In this document: piece after piece, positions 21,688 to 33,900 of the stretch
How positions within the stretch are numbered: position 1 is the first letter of the stretch
How the letters are laid out: every line of letters begins with the position of its first letter
From: Lutraria lutraria
Taxonomy: Eukaryota; Mollusca; Bivalvia; Venerida; Mactridae
Length of the DNA: 64,000 nucleotides
Assembly: GCA_964023205.1 (NCBI GenBank)
Contig: OZ026836.1
Location: forward strand, 1,929,501-1,993,500
Reading direction: 5' to 3'
The notes under the pieces: model-generated
Seen by the model: the letters and a program-made list of their open reading frames with translations, nothing else
Told to the model about the DNA's origin: nothing
The model's database searches: none
Made by a program: the position numbers and the translations under genes

Positions 21688-23484
21688 GTAAGTAAAATAT
21701 TAGTCATTAACTTGTTAAGATCACAGGTGGCTGTATCAGTGTTCGGGCCACACACACAAAAATCCCGTCACTGAGCTTATTATACTATCAAGGTAAAAAG
21801 CCTACTATATGTCTATATGCCAAACAATGTGGAACATCGCATCTCGTTGTTTCAGCATAAAAGATGTGCGCTGAAGGAAAATTGCAACACATGACATTCT
21901 AATAAACTATATGATGTTCATTCCTTTCGAAAATCTCATTCAATTACATCTCATAACTGTGAAACGGTAAAATTGTGTTCCTTTCGTTATTTAACTTCGC
22001 TGCAAGCCATTTTGAGTCGAGCGCGAGTGATGTATCAAGCGATCTGATTGGTCGGCATGAAATGAACAGACTATTGTACACACATATCCGACCAATCAGA
22101 TCGCTTGATACATATGTAGCTATTTTCCTTCAGCGCACGTATTTCATGCTGAAACAACGAGGTGCGATGTTCCACATTGTTTGGCGTATAGACATCTAGT
22201 AGGCTTTTCACCTTGATAGTAATATAAGCTCAGTGACGGGATTTTTTGTGTGTGTGGCCCGAACACTGATACAGCCACCTGTGGTTAAGATCTGATATGA
22301 TGTAATGTTCCTGCTCCTGTATCGATAGATCGGGGAATATTGTTTTTGACCTGTCAAACTATTTGTCTGTTTATCTATCTGTTTGTAATTAACTTTAACC
22401 TTGCCTATAAAGTCAAACCACTTCCACCTATAGTCATCAAACTCCATATGTTGGTTCCTCATAACAAGCTCTATAGGGCATGTGTATTTCAGGCCAGTAG
22501 GTCAGTCACCTGGAGGGGGCATTGTGATGTATAAGCAGTGTTTTCCTTTTAATAAAATTAAAATGGAAAAAAAGCATGTGTTTGTGCCTGCATGTTATCG
22601 TTAAAATTTAATGTAAACTATATCAAGATTAATGTACAGGTACAAAATAAATTTCAGAATATTGCCATATATAGTGTTTAACGGTAAACTGATCTTGTCC
22701 TTTACTTCATTTGTCTACCTCTGTCTATTTTCCTCCATTTTGGATTTTGGTTAGGAACATTGGAAAATTATTACTTGCCTGCTTGCATATGGTGTTTTAC
22801 AAGTCGGATTGTTAAATAAATCTGAATATGGTTTCCTAGTTGCCTCTTGAAATTAATGGTGGATCAACAATTTTGTTTACATCCACATTACTTGAAAACT
22901 TTCTTGTGAATCGTCTTTTCTAAATTATCTTAAATTTTCAGGAAGATAGAAGGAAACATTTGGAGAAAGCGCACAATATTGTAGCTTCGTGCAAAGTGTG
23001 TGGTGCCAATTTCCTGTCCAAGCCTGAATACATGCAGCATCTTCAATCACTAGATCATGCTGTTAATCTAAAGAAGTTGGATTATGTGAAGAAAGACGCT
23101 CTATATTCTAACTCCAGTCCTGACTCTAGTGAAATGGTTATCATAAGTGATGATGATATCCCAAGTGCTGATGACGGAAAGGTGCGAAATGAACTTAAGT
23201 CAAGGTTTATGAATGGAAAACTAAAACGTGAGCAATTTGATCGGGACAAAGGTCGTAAGTGTCCGATTCCTGTAAAAATTGGTAACACCAAAAGTTCAGA
23301 TCTTAAAGGTGTAAAAAGGAAGCATGATACAGATGTAGGAACAATGGATGCTGGTAAGAAGAAGGGTCTATCGGCACCTTCAGTAGTTGGACAGTATTGT
23401 GATCTGTGTAAGCATTTCTATAAAAAATATCGTACTCATATAACCACACTGAAGCACCTCGAGAAAGTGATGGCTTCAAAATAA
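16057..23484 (+). CDS. Large disordered protein with C-terminal C2H2 zinc fingers, two coding exons, about 2,057 aa
   Basis: The coding exons are 16057-21687 and 22942-23484; the junction is phase 0 with donor GTAAGT and acceptor TTTTCAG. The first 1,840 residues are Ser/Lys/Asp-rich and look disordered. They include a proline run (P220-226) and an 8-residue tandem repeat at residues 560-651. The C-terminus carries four C2H2-like fingers: C1842/C1845; C1867/C1870 with H1883/H1888 (C-x2-C-x12-H-x4-H, split by the intron); C1894/C1897 with H1910/H1916 (C-x2-C-x12-H-x5-H, U1/matrin-like spacing); and C2030/C2033 with H2043/H2049 near the end. The ATG lies 7 nt after a likely acceptor (TCTTTTCAG at 16042-16050). 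The 5' UTR is therefore probably on an upstream exon, although the frame stays open to the acceptor and an upstream coding exon is possible. The layout recalls large nuclear-matrix zinc-finger proteins (ZNF318/CIZ1-like), but I do not recognise an orthologue and assign no function. A nuclear RNA- or DNA-binding role is inferred only. Confidence 0.85.
17734..18009 (+). repeat. In-frame 24-bp coding minisatellite encoding an octapeptide repeat
   Basis: About 11.5 copies of an 8-residue unit with consensus MSVHRK(G/D)E cover residues 560-651 of the zinc-finger protein. Variation is concentrated at H/R/D (unit position 4) and G/D (position 7). The unit is exactly 24 bp, so gain or loss of copies keeps the frame. 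The charge pattern (two basic, one or two acidic residues per unit) suggests a polyampholyte spacer. Confidence 0.92.
21722..22283. mobile_element. Foldback hAT-like element with perfect 8-bp target duplication
   Basis: The ends are CACAGGTGGCTG and its exact complement CAGCCACCTGTG, flanked by the identical 8-mer GTTAAGAT at 21714-21721 and 22284-22291. Inverted arms extend inward for more than 150 bp on each side (21722-about 21885 against about 22125-22283). A second, inner inverted pair lies around 22027-22055 and 22085-22113. An 8-bp duplication is the hAT signature; there is no coding capacity. It lies in the intron of the zinc-finger gene, 34 bp after the donor. Confidence 0.88.
22942..23484 (+). 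CDS. Zinc-finger gene, last coding exon
   Basis: The exon follows acceptor TTTTCAG and begins with residues EDRRKHLEKAH, supplying the histidine pair of finger 2. Two further fingers follow, with an acidic/basic linker between them that contains a Ser-Asp-rich patch (SDDDIPSADD). The stop codon is TAA at 23482-23484. Confidence 0.87.
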   Translation, partial: EDRRKHLEKAHNIVASCKVCGANFLSKPEYMQHLQSLDHAVNLKKLDYVKKDALYSNSSPDSSEMVIISDDDIPSADDGKVRNELKSRFMNGKLKREQFDRDKGRKCPIPVKIGNTKSSDLKGVKRKHDTDVGTMDAGKKKGLSAPSVVGQYCDLCKHFYKKYRTHITTLKHLEKVMASK

Positions 23485-24700
23485 GTTAAGATGATCGATG
23501 TATTACTTGTGTGTTTACGAAATACAATGTACTTTCATGCCATATTTGAACGATTCAGTCAGAAAAAAATTCTACTAAAACCATTGGGTTATCAGTAAGA
23601 TATACATTGTATGTTAACTACAAGCAGTAGTGCTGGTTGTGTTTCTGTGTCATATAAATGTTGTATAGAATTTATTCCATTTAATGCTCATGTTTGTTTT
23701 GATTGATAACATGTTTTTAGATTTTTAAGTGTCATACAATGTGGCTTGGACAAGCTATTTTTATTATTCCTTTATTTTATGACAGTTATCTATTTCATTT
23801 TTGTTTCTCTTTTGTATCCGTTTATCAATAATTTTATAGAAATCTTTAGGCAAAAGGTTGTCCAGTATTTATAGATTTTTACGTATTCATGCATACATAC
23901 ATGTACTTGTTGTTTTGTAGTACTTAAATGCTTAGAATGTTTTAAGGAGCCTTGTGTCATTGTAATCCATATCTGTAATGATCGCCATTTTACAGTTAAC
24001 ATATTTGTATCTCACATGGATTTTATGTACATTGTCATTTGTTTGATTTTTTGTATGATGAAGATGTTTGATATAAGTTTAATAGGACATGGTCATGTTA
24101 GGGTATTTCCTTCAGCCTCAAATAATCAGTGAATAGTTCTTTCAAAGACTTTTACTTAGAGCCATGTGTTTATTAAACTATTTAGTTCAGAAAGTATGAT
24201 TAGTTAGTTAACTTATATTGAAAAGATTCAGATGTGATGCTCTTTAATTAATTAAAGATATTAAAATGTTTGTCTGATGCCCTTAGTTAAAGATACTCTA
24301 ATTTTTGTCTTATTGCCCTAGATTGTTATTGTTGTTTTTATTGTTGATATGTTTTGGAATTTTAATGTTGTTGTTGTTTTACTTAAGTTTTACTTATTTT
24401 ATTTTTGTTTGTTAATGTTTTAGACATTTTAAATTAACAAATAATTGTTAGATACTAGTTTTCTCAGTCAGAGAAATGTTATTGTACAAATTCAAGATTA
24501 CAGTTCATTTTTAGTTGTGTTGTCATGAGCCATATTAGGTGCTAAACTCTTTTTTTTCACACAGATATTTTATATCTCTTATTGTTTTGTTTACACATTC
24601 ATGGCAGTGTTTCATGTTATTTTATTAAACACGAAATAATCAGTGAGTATATTGTGTTATTTCAATAAGTCATGTATTTGTGGTATTGTACGATTTTATT
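23485..24700 (+). other. Probable 3' UTR and downstream region of the zinc-finger gene
   Basis: This is T-rich, non-coding sequence after the TAA stop. I see no AATAAA in the first kilobase; an ATTAAA variant occurs near 24170 and 24626. The first clear AATAAA (24813-24818) lies inside the following MITE, so the transcript may end with a transposon-supplied signal. The true poly(A) site cannot be fixed from sequence alone. Confidence 0.4.
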
Positions 24701-24894
24701 AACTGTCAAAGCTGAATAATTTTGCGTTTGATGCTAGCATTTACTTTTAGCTTCGATGTGATTTGATTACTTTTGTATGTTAGGCTACGATAGTATATTC
24801 CACTTGTCGTAAAATAAACAGAAACAATTGTCTGTGGTACAAACCTAAAAATAAATGCATTCAGTGACCGTGTAATTATTTAGCTTTGACAGTT
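24701..24894. mobile_element. 194-bp MITE with 21-bp inverted ends
   Basis: Left AACTGTCAAAGCTGAATAAT and right ATTATTTAGCTTTGACAGTT are complementary with one mismatch. AATAAA at 24813-24818 and 24850-24855 lies inside. A diverged relative is at about 26269-26530. Confidence 0.75.
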
Positions 24895-25486
24895 TAATAT
24901 AATCACACTATACATAGAAACACCAGTTAATGTGTCTAGTGTTTACATGTCTTTGAAAGATATCTTCATCTAATCCACTTACAGCTTAAGAAGTAAAAAA
25001 TATCATTTTTTCTGCACTGATTTTATTATGTAACTCATTTTCCTACCTGCTGTTAATCAGTGGAGTAGAAAAACGTAATGAATGGTGGAAATTTAGATTG
25101 GAAGAAAAAGTATGAAATGGCAGTCACCTGGCCTAAGTTATAATTTTTTTATAGTGCTTAAGTTAGTACTGGTTAGAATACAGTCCAGGAAAACCGGTTT
25201 GGTGTATAGGTCGACTTATATAACTGAAACAGTTGAAGAACAGCGTTAATCCCACTGAAAAAAAGAACTGGTGTTCAGCAAGTTTCTGTCTATACTTGTA
25301 TGTTATCAAGAGTGCCTATAAACAAAAAACAATAACCAACATTCTATGTAAAACTTCTTTACTTCAGTAACAGAACAATAGTAGTAACACAGCATTGTTA
25401 ACAAAGAACAGACCAAATAAATTTATCAGGCCCTGAGGGTATAGTACATAGGAACAGTCTCCCAAGCTCAAATCTCCAATCTTTGA

Positions 25487-25875
25487 AGTCCCATAATCAT
25501 ATAAATTTATCGGTTGTAATAGTTTCTGTTTGTTCTATAACAGAGGAATCCGGTGTGTTTTCCTCCTGTGCGTACTTTGTAAGTCTATTATATAGCAAAA
25601 AAAAATGTTTCCAAAACCACTATTGTATTTTTTCCATTATCATTGAAAAAAATTCTATTTATAGAACAGCTGTGTTTTCCCCCAGGCATATCATGCACAT
25701 GGCATGAAGTGACGTCATGCGCTCTAGATATTTTAAGTTTACAAAAGCAAAATTCACAGCGAAATAAGTGTTTAGAAGAAAAAGAGTTTGTTTCGTCAGT
25801 AATAATTATCTTGGGATAATATCAGCAATTGTTTGTTTTTTGCACATATTTTTATAGCAAAAAGCTAACGGGACT
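25487..25875. mobile_element. AGTCCC-ended MITE, intact copy
   Basis: Starts AGTCCCATAATC and ends AGCTAACGGGACT, an imperfect inverted pair, with TTAA on the right (25876-25879) and TTGA on the left. TTAA-type flanks suggest piggyBac-like insertion. It is collinear with the copy at 57138-58184 but lacks that copy's nested insertion. It contains a CRE palindrome TGACGTCA at 25710-25717. Confidence 0.7.
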
Positions 25876-26268
25876 TTAAGTATTATGGTTCGTCAGATGA
25901 CTCTGAATAAGGTTTAAATCTAACTTATTATGCTGACAGCTAATGTATCAATAACATTATTACTGTCTCAACATTATAACCCTAGACATTTTGAAGATTT
26001 GAGCTCCGAGGCCAATACAAAATTTTATAACCTCGAGGCCAGGTCTACTAGTGTTGCTCATTGTGATCTAAGGAGACAGGAACCTAAATTATTTGCCAAT
26101 GTATTTTCAATCAAAGCATAGCTTGTGTCAGAATAATGATTCTACTGAAAACGAATGATTAGCAAGTTGGATTGGATGTGTCTAGTACGGGTTAAATAAC
26201 AATATTTATATTCTAGTTTTGATTAACAAAAAGAATCTTACGGTCAAGTTATATAGTTTGATTTCATT

Positions 26269-26530
26269 AAGCTGTCGGAGCTGCATTATTTTACAGTCAA
26301 TGCTTGCATTTATGTTAAGCTTCGGTAATGTGCGATTACTTTCTAAGTTTACGATCATTTTCATCATACTGGTTGTAGATTTGTTTTTCACGATCATGCA
26401 CAACAAAATGTTATATAAACATGCGGAATAGAATATTCCTTAATGGTAAAATAAACGAGAACTATCAACTGTGGTGTGAAGCTAAATATAATCACATTCA
26501 GCCACCATATAATTATTCAGCTTTGACAGG
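26269..26530. mobile_element. Diverged relative of the 24701 MITE
   Basis: The right end AATTATTCAGCTTTGACAGG matches the 24701 family. The left end (GCTGTCGGAGCTGCATTATT) is decayed. The interior shares GGTAAAATAAACGAGAAC and AATATAATCACATTCAG-like segments. Confidence 0.55.
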
Positions 26531-27790
26531 TTACCGTAATTAAATCGCACTATACTAACAAAAGAAAGACGTTTAAGGATACAAAATGCTGTGATAGAAA
26601 AATGTGATTTTCATAAAGAGAATTGAATGCAGATAAAATTGGTGATATATTTTGATATAGGCACATTTTTATTGCACAACCTTCATTTACAAAAAACTTT
26701 AAAAGAAACGCATTGAATGATAATGACCACATCTTTAATGATCTTACAATCATTCAATGAAATATTTGAAATAAAACGGTCAAACATTTTACAGAGATAC
26801 TCTAGCTGATACAGCTGATCTGTTTACAGCATTATTAAAAACAAACTAGATAAGGCCATCCTTTTGTAAATGTAGGCTTGTGGAAAAGCGAAGTAAACTT
26901 TTAAGTAGATACCGTATGATGGCATTGTTGTTTGATAACTAAATCCTAGCACAGAAAATGAAAAGTTAAAAAAGCATAAATAGTTATTAAATACCGTAAG
27001 TTTCATTTATATAGTTTAAAATATAATAATATAGCTTAAAATTGCGAAATGATTTTTGGGCTCAGAATTTTTATTGGGTCGGTGACTAGTATGCAACTGC
27101 ATACTAATATTTTCTTAAGGATGGTCTAATACCGTATGTATTTGAAAAAATTATATTTAATGTATGAAGCCATTTTGTATTCAACATAAAAATTTATGTT
27201 CAAACCTTATCTCAGACAATAAATTTACCTGTAAGTGTTCCTTGGTATACAAAATAATATATATTGTTAATAACCCATGCAAAGCATGACTTAAATAATG
27301 AGCAAAATAAGAAATCAAATGTTACATAAGCAGACATTATAGAATGATGAAAACAAGGGGATCACAGATCATTACATGACTCAACAACATTACTTGTTTT
27401 GTTAAAGAAGGGAATGTGCTTTGAATGATGCATAATTATGCCTGTATTACTGTATACATGAAGTCTTCTTGTATGGAGGTCACCAGTCCTCTAAATCTTT
27501 GATTTACTTTGAATAATCACACATGATGATGATGTACGGAGTACTTTCCTGGGCACTACTCCAGGATAACATGACACCATAATGACCAAATTAAATCTTC
27601 ATCCAGTAGTTCAAATCTATTCACTATGAAACATCTATAAATCAAGGATGATTATCCTGGAAGACAGATGTGCCATTCTCAAAGCAAAAGCCTTTGTTCA
27701 GGTTGATGCAGCACTGGAATTTAGTCTCCATTTCTCCAACATGCGTAATAACATGTTCAAGAATTAAAAGCTCCATCTGAAAGATTGATA
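26531..27790. other. Convergent intergenic region with STUB1 3' UTR
   Basis: No coding signal is supported. On the minus strand a possible poly(A) signal (TTTATT on the plus strand, 27069-27074) lies about 720 bp past the STUB1 stop. The rest is AT-rich unique sequence. Confidence 0.35.
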
Positions 27791-27916
27791 TTAGAATTCC
27801 TCTGCCCAAGGATTTTCTTCTAGATAATGTTCAATCACTTCTTTCATGGCTAGGTTTGGTATCAATTGATTCTGATTAAGATCTGTTCTAGTCACAGGGT
27901 CAAAATGGCCAACACG
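27791..27916 (-). CDS. STUB1: STUB1 exon 7 (end of U-box, stop)
   Basis: Acceptor TTGTAG; encodes [18 protein letters not shown], then [11 protein letters not shown] and a C-terminal NPWAEEF before TAA (27793-27791). Vertebrate CHIP ends in the comparable ENGWVEDY. Confidence 0.97.
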   Translation of the reverse strand, partial: RVGHFDPVTRTDLNQNQLIPNLAMKEVIEHYLEENPWAEEF

Positions 27917-30900
27917 CTACAAGTAAATAATTGAATAATAATTAAACATGGTCTAGATGTTCATTAAATTCATAGACAAATGTAACATTAATCAAATCAA
28001 CAGCAACACTTCAATTTATTTTACAGGACATTCTTAAACTTTGGTAAGAATTGTTCCCATGTGAAAAATATTAATTTCCTGTAGTTATTGCCTCGTGACC
28101 AAGATTTTTTCTTTTATACCAATGTAGATTGATACTGTGATATAGCATTTTTACCATGAGTCTTCATTGAAATAGAATGATGTTCTATAATCTTCAGGGA
28201 AAATAACACAAAGGCATTGTTTACTGAAATATCTCATGGTAGATCATTTTCTATCAAGGCAACCTATAAGAATTATAAACATTTCCAAAACCTGTCTACT
28301 CCATTTTAGGTTATTAATTTTGGGATTTTAGATCCTAATATCTTTAGCAACAAACCTGTAGATGTTCTAAAATATCTTTTTTATCATATGTAATACCACT
28401 TGGCGTAATGACTGGATCTCGCATTAATTCAAAGCTAATTCTACCACACAAACAATCAGGTACATCACGACGCTGAAAGGATATATACACATATCGCAAC
28501 ATGAAATGATATATTCTTATGTTCGTATCAAAATAATTTATTTCATACAATTCTAATCGAAGTGCGAGAACATCTTCATTAAAATCCTCATATTTTTATA
28601 GTCAATTTTTGTGTTCCACATTTATTGTTCTATCAGCTAACATCCAGTTCAGTTGTTAACAAAATATTGATTACTCTCGTCCAGCAAGAAGCAATTTAAT
28701 ACAACAATGTGATAAGATATCGTCTTATACAAACATACAACAGCTGCCGTACAGCAGTAAAATAACACAACTCAAGAAGAGTTTTTTTTTAAACAAAGAT
28801 AAAACAGCAAACAAACATTGTTTTTATTCATATTAAATTCTTAGCTATTTTGAAAGAGAATCGCAAAATGTTCACGTATTTATTTATTCAAATATTATAT
28901 TGATCTTATCATAATACATGTTACAATTGTACCTGTCTTCTATCATCCACCTGAGCAAATAGATCATTCACCTCAGCAACATATCTGTCCTGAAAAAAAT
29001 ACACAAAATAAAGAGCATTTTATAAAAACATACTGTAATAAACTGATCAGTCAGATAAGGAAGTTTTGATGTACAGAACAACCTCTCCAGAGCGGCCCTC
29101 TCATTAGCAACGACCTCCCTACAACAACAGCATGATTTTTTCCACTGCATGGTTTAATTATTAATTCAACCTCTCTAGAGCAACAACCTCCCTTCAACGA
29201 CAGCATGATTATTTCCCACAGCACAAACTATCAATTTAACCTCTAGAGCAACAACTGCTCGGCAACAACATAATATGGCTACTCCCAAAGAGTGTTGCTT
29301 TGGAGAGGTTGAATTAATAATTAAACCATGCAGTGGAAAAAATCATGCTGTTGTTGTAGGGAGGTCGTTGCTAATGAGAGGTGACTAGATTATTTATAAA
29401 GAGACAAAAAAGGAAGTATACGCATATATACACGGGGACCTAGTAATCGAATCAAGATGTACCATATTAAACTTGGATAATATCAACTGAGTGTACTAAA
29501 TCCAGAAATTCACGCTAGACACATTTATGTATTTAATATTATTGTTACCAACAATGAAGTTTTGCACAACATTCCCATTTTAAGTCAAAATATCATTTAC
29601 AAATGATAATACATCATGTATGAAAGTTTCAGCTCATAAATTGTCTTTTTTGTGTGTTTTTTTTTTTTCCAGATAAACATAATTATGTACATGTATACAG
29701 TTGTGCATCATAAACAAGAGGGTCATGATGGCCCTGTATCGCTCACCTGAGTATTATAACACTAGTGGATAATTTAATCAAGGGAAGTTATTTGTCATTG
29801 TAAAAAGTTATCTACCCCAACTGTCAAGTAGTTGTTGTTATCAACTGACCCCCTGAGCAGGGCCAATCTTGACCCTGGGGCCATGATTTGCAAAAACTTG
29901 GTAGAAGTCTACTAGACAATGCTACATACCAAATATCTCAGCTCTAGGCCAAGTGGTTTTGGACAAGAAGATTTTTTTTCCTAATATAAAATAGAGTAAA
30001 CCCTCGGGCAGTGCCAATTTTAACCCTGGGGCCATTATTTGAACAAAACTTGGTAGAGGTCCACAAGACAATGCTACACACTAAATATCTAAGCTCTAGG
30101 TCCTCTATTTTTTGAGAAGAAGATTTTCAAAAAAATCCTTCTGGTTGCCATAGCAACCAGAGTTACCAGAGTTCTGCATGGAATGGATTTCTTTGAACAA
30201 ATTTGGTAGAGCTTCATTCAAGGAACACACCTGTGGAGTTTGGTTGAAATTGACTAAGTGGTTTTGGAGGAGATGTTGTTTAAAGAAATTGCTGACGACG
30301 GACGGACTGATGACGGACTGACAACAACGGACTATGGACATAGCTCGATCCTAAAAACTCACCTTGGCACTCTGTGACATGTGTGCTAAAAATATCAAAA
30401 TAAAATATAACCATACTTCAGATCCATTACATGTATATAATCTAATATTCAATAAATATTCCATAAGTAGAAATTAGCTCTATAAAATCATGACATTTAA
30501 GTTACACTTAAAGTATGACATTAACAATCGTCTTTTGCTTTAAAATTATAAAAAGACACAACATGAAACAAATTAGATCTGAATCTAAAAGACGCTACAA
30601 TCTAATCAATATCCAATTAATATGTAAGATAGAACCCATCCTATACTTAATTGTCATACTTGTTTTTCTTCAATTGCACTCATTCTTTTATCACAGTCAG
30701 AATCATTCAAACCATCTGTCCCAGCATTCTCCAGTAGTTTATCTTTCTCTCTGAAGTATGAAAACAGAAAACTAAGAACTATCCGCCACACTGATACAAC
30801 ATGGAATGATTTTAAAGTTATATCCACATTCAACAACCAGTTTCTATATTACTTAGAATAAACTTGTATTCACAATATGTTCTACATGTAACAACAATAA

Positions 30901-33900
30901 CAACTATTCTGAGTTGATGACAAATGTGTTGCATTTCTAGTTAATTACAAATTACTGACAGCTGTTCTGTCTAACGACCAAACTACCAGTAATATTTGGT
31001 TATTAAAAGTCGAGTCCAATTCAAGAATATTCCACATCAAAAGTACAAATAGTTTGAAATTGTTTCAGATCTAGTTTTTTAAAAGATCAATGTTTGTTTG
31101 TTTGTTTCATCGGGTTTTACGCCCCTTTCAACAGCCAGTGTCACATGAGGCAGACAGTTCACCTAACTATCGTTCCTGGGAAGAGCCAGTACTAGACTTC
31201 CAACCTCTGTAAGCGTCTGCCTACTTTCTCACATAGAGACAAGGTAGGTAGCTGGGCTCGAATCCACAACACTCGATCAGTGCGAGGTTACAGTGATTTG
31301 AAGTCAGCGACCGTAACCACTCAACCATGGAGGCGGGTCTTATAAAAGATTAATATCAGTCAAGGTGAACACTGTAGTCACTGTTTCATACAGATGATGG
31401 TATCCAGAAGAGACAAATGCATGAAAAAAACTTAAGACAAACATAATTTAAAAGACGAAATTGCCTCAAGTTCTTGTCCCAGCGTGTCAAAGTACAAAGT
31501 AATGATATTTTTAATGTTACATTTCTACAATGGAATTAATAATCTCACTCTTACTTTTAAGTTTACAAAAAAAATATACAAGCTATCACATACTTACGAG
31601 AACATCATGGCTTATTATTTATCTATTTGGGTTTAACATTGTTAAACAATTTTTCAGTCACACATGGTGGCCGATTCACCTAAACATTTTCTTGGACTGT
31701 ATTGTAATCAGTACTACTTTACCCTCCAATAAGGTCTGGCAACTTCACCTCATGCAGAGGAAAATCAACATTGTTGTCAAATTTTCATGGGCATGACCGG
31801 GAATTGAACCTGGACCGCTGAGTAACAAATCAAGCACACTGGACCACAACCGAGGCTCATGGCTTATTATTAGTGACTTGATTTCAAAGTCTACCTGAAC
31901 TAGCTAATATCAACATATTTACCTTTCCATATCTTCTTTCATCAGTCTGTTCAGGTAGGATTGTAGTTCTATTTCTTGTTGTATTCTTTTATCCTCTAAC
32001 TGAGCCCATCTTTTTCTCTTTGCTTGACGTAAAGCACCAGTAATATCATCACCAAAATGTTTCTTGGAATCTTTCGCCAAATCATTGGCTGAAAAATGAC
32101 AACCAAATTAGGATTATTTTCCTCACAAACAATAGTGTTGAAAACAATTAAAAATTTAAAGAAAGAGGTATCAATTGTCTTGCAAGCAATATTGATGTTT
32201 AAATTTAGCTAGATTTTACCCCACATTCTGTTAACTCTTAAACTAGATTATATATACATGTACAAAATTAGATCTGACAATGAAATTCCATTTGATAACA
32301 AGTACATTTGTCTGAATGCTGATTTCTGATTGCTAGCCAATCTTTTGCAATGATATATTATTGACGATAAAAATTAATATAAAACATGTGTAAGTTTCAT
32401 CCACTGGGTTAGGTAGACTTTACTATGTAAAGTCATTGTTCTATAATGTTTATATACAGTTTAAATCAAATGAACATATCATTTAATTATTTATAAATAG
32501 ATTGATGACCGTTTGAGTAATTCAAAGCCAATAAAAAAGATAAATTATCTAAAATAAATAAAACAACAGAAAATATATTTCAGAACAAAAATAAAATGGT
32601 ACACAACAGACACCATTCCATGCACCATTTCAAAAACACAATCATGTAAATCATAGAATAAACTTATTTACTCAGTTGAATGTAAGACAATTCATGTCAA
32701 GACTGCTAAAATTACCAAAGACTGGCCTGAATAATACTGAAATAATATTATCAGATTCTAAACAAAATGTTGCTAGTACTGGAAGTACAAAATCTTACAT
32801 GGGCATTATAACAATCAAGAGGCAATCAATTAGACCAATTAGTTCTTAAAGAAAATATCTAAATCAACATGACAGTAAATACAGAGTACATAAATGTGTC
32901 CTATGAGAATAAGTACTGGGCATCTATCTGTTGTTTACCATACCATTCAAACCTCTCTTGAAGCTTGTGATTGCCTCCTCATAATAATTTAATTCTGTGA
33001 GAGCTAGACCAAGGAAATAGTGTCCCTTCACAAGTACTTTGTCGAGTTCAAGTGAACGGCGACAATCTTGTACAGCATTATCCCACTGTTTCAGCTTTAT
33101 GTAACAAAGAGCCCTGTTCGTAAAATAGGTGGCAGTATAAGGGTTCTTTATCTGAAATTTATAAAACATCTTGGTATAATGGTTATCTGAAAGATGATCA
33201 GGAAACATTTCTGAATTTCTTATTCTGTAGAAATAACATAAATCAATAATATGTACATGTATTAATGAAAAACATACATATTTTCTGGTGTTTTTTTGGT
33301 TGTTAAATAAAAAAAAATGAAAATTAATTCATTGAGAAATGACCGACAGAAAACATTTTTTAATTACCAGCATTTTTTATCATAGTTTCTATAATTAATC
33401 AGATAGTTTAATAAGCTAAATTAAACTTCCTGAATTTAAATGAAATCATTATGTACCTATTAGGGCTGAGTACCGGTTCACGTAGCGTATCGAATACAGG
33501 TATATAGGGTTCGGTTAATATATCGTATTGAACGTTAATGTATAAAACAAATATCAATAAAATGAATTTTATAAACATGTTTTGGACAATGTTGTGTGTG
33601 TTTTATGAATTTTAGTCAAATAAAAAGTTGTGACACATATATAAAACCTGTCTGCAGCCAACCACAAGAATAAACTAGTTTTTTGCAGATCAATGATAAT
33701 ATTTTATTGTCATTGAACAGCAAAAAACTATTTTCATCTTAAGTGTTTGGCCACCAGCTGAATTAACATTAGGTACCAATTCCCTTATTTTTAGGTATAT
33801 AAGTATCCTATGCAGCCAAAATTTAATTTTGTGTCAAGTACCTGTGCCAATACAGTCGATGTTTCTCAGTAATGTTTTTATTTCATCAAATGATATGTCG

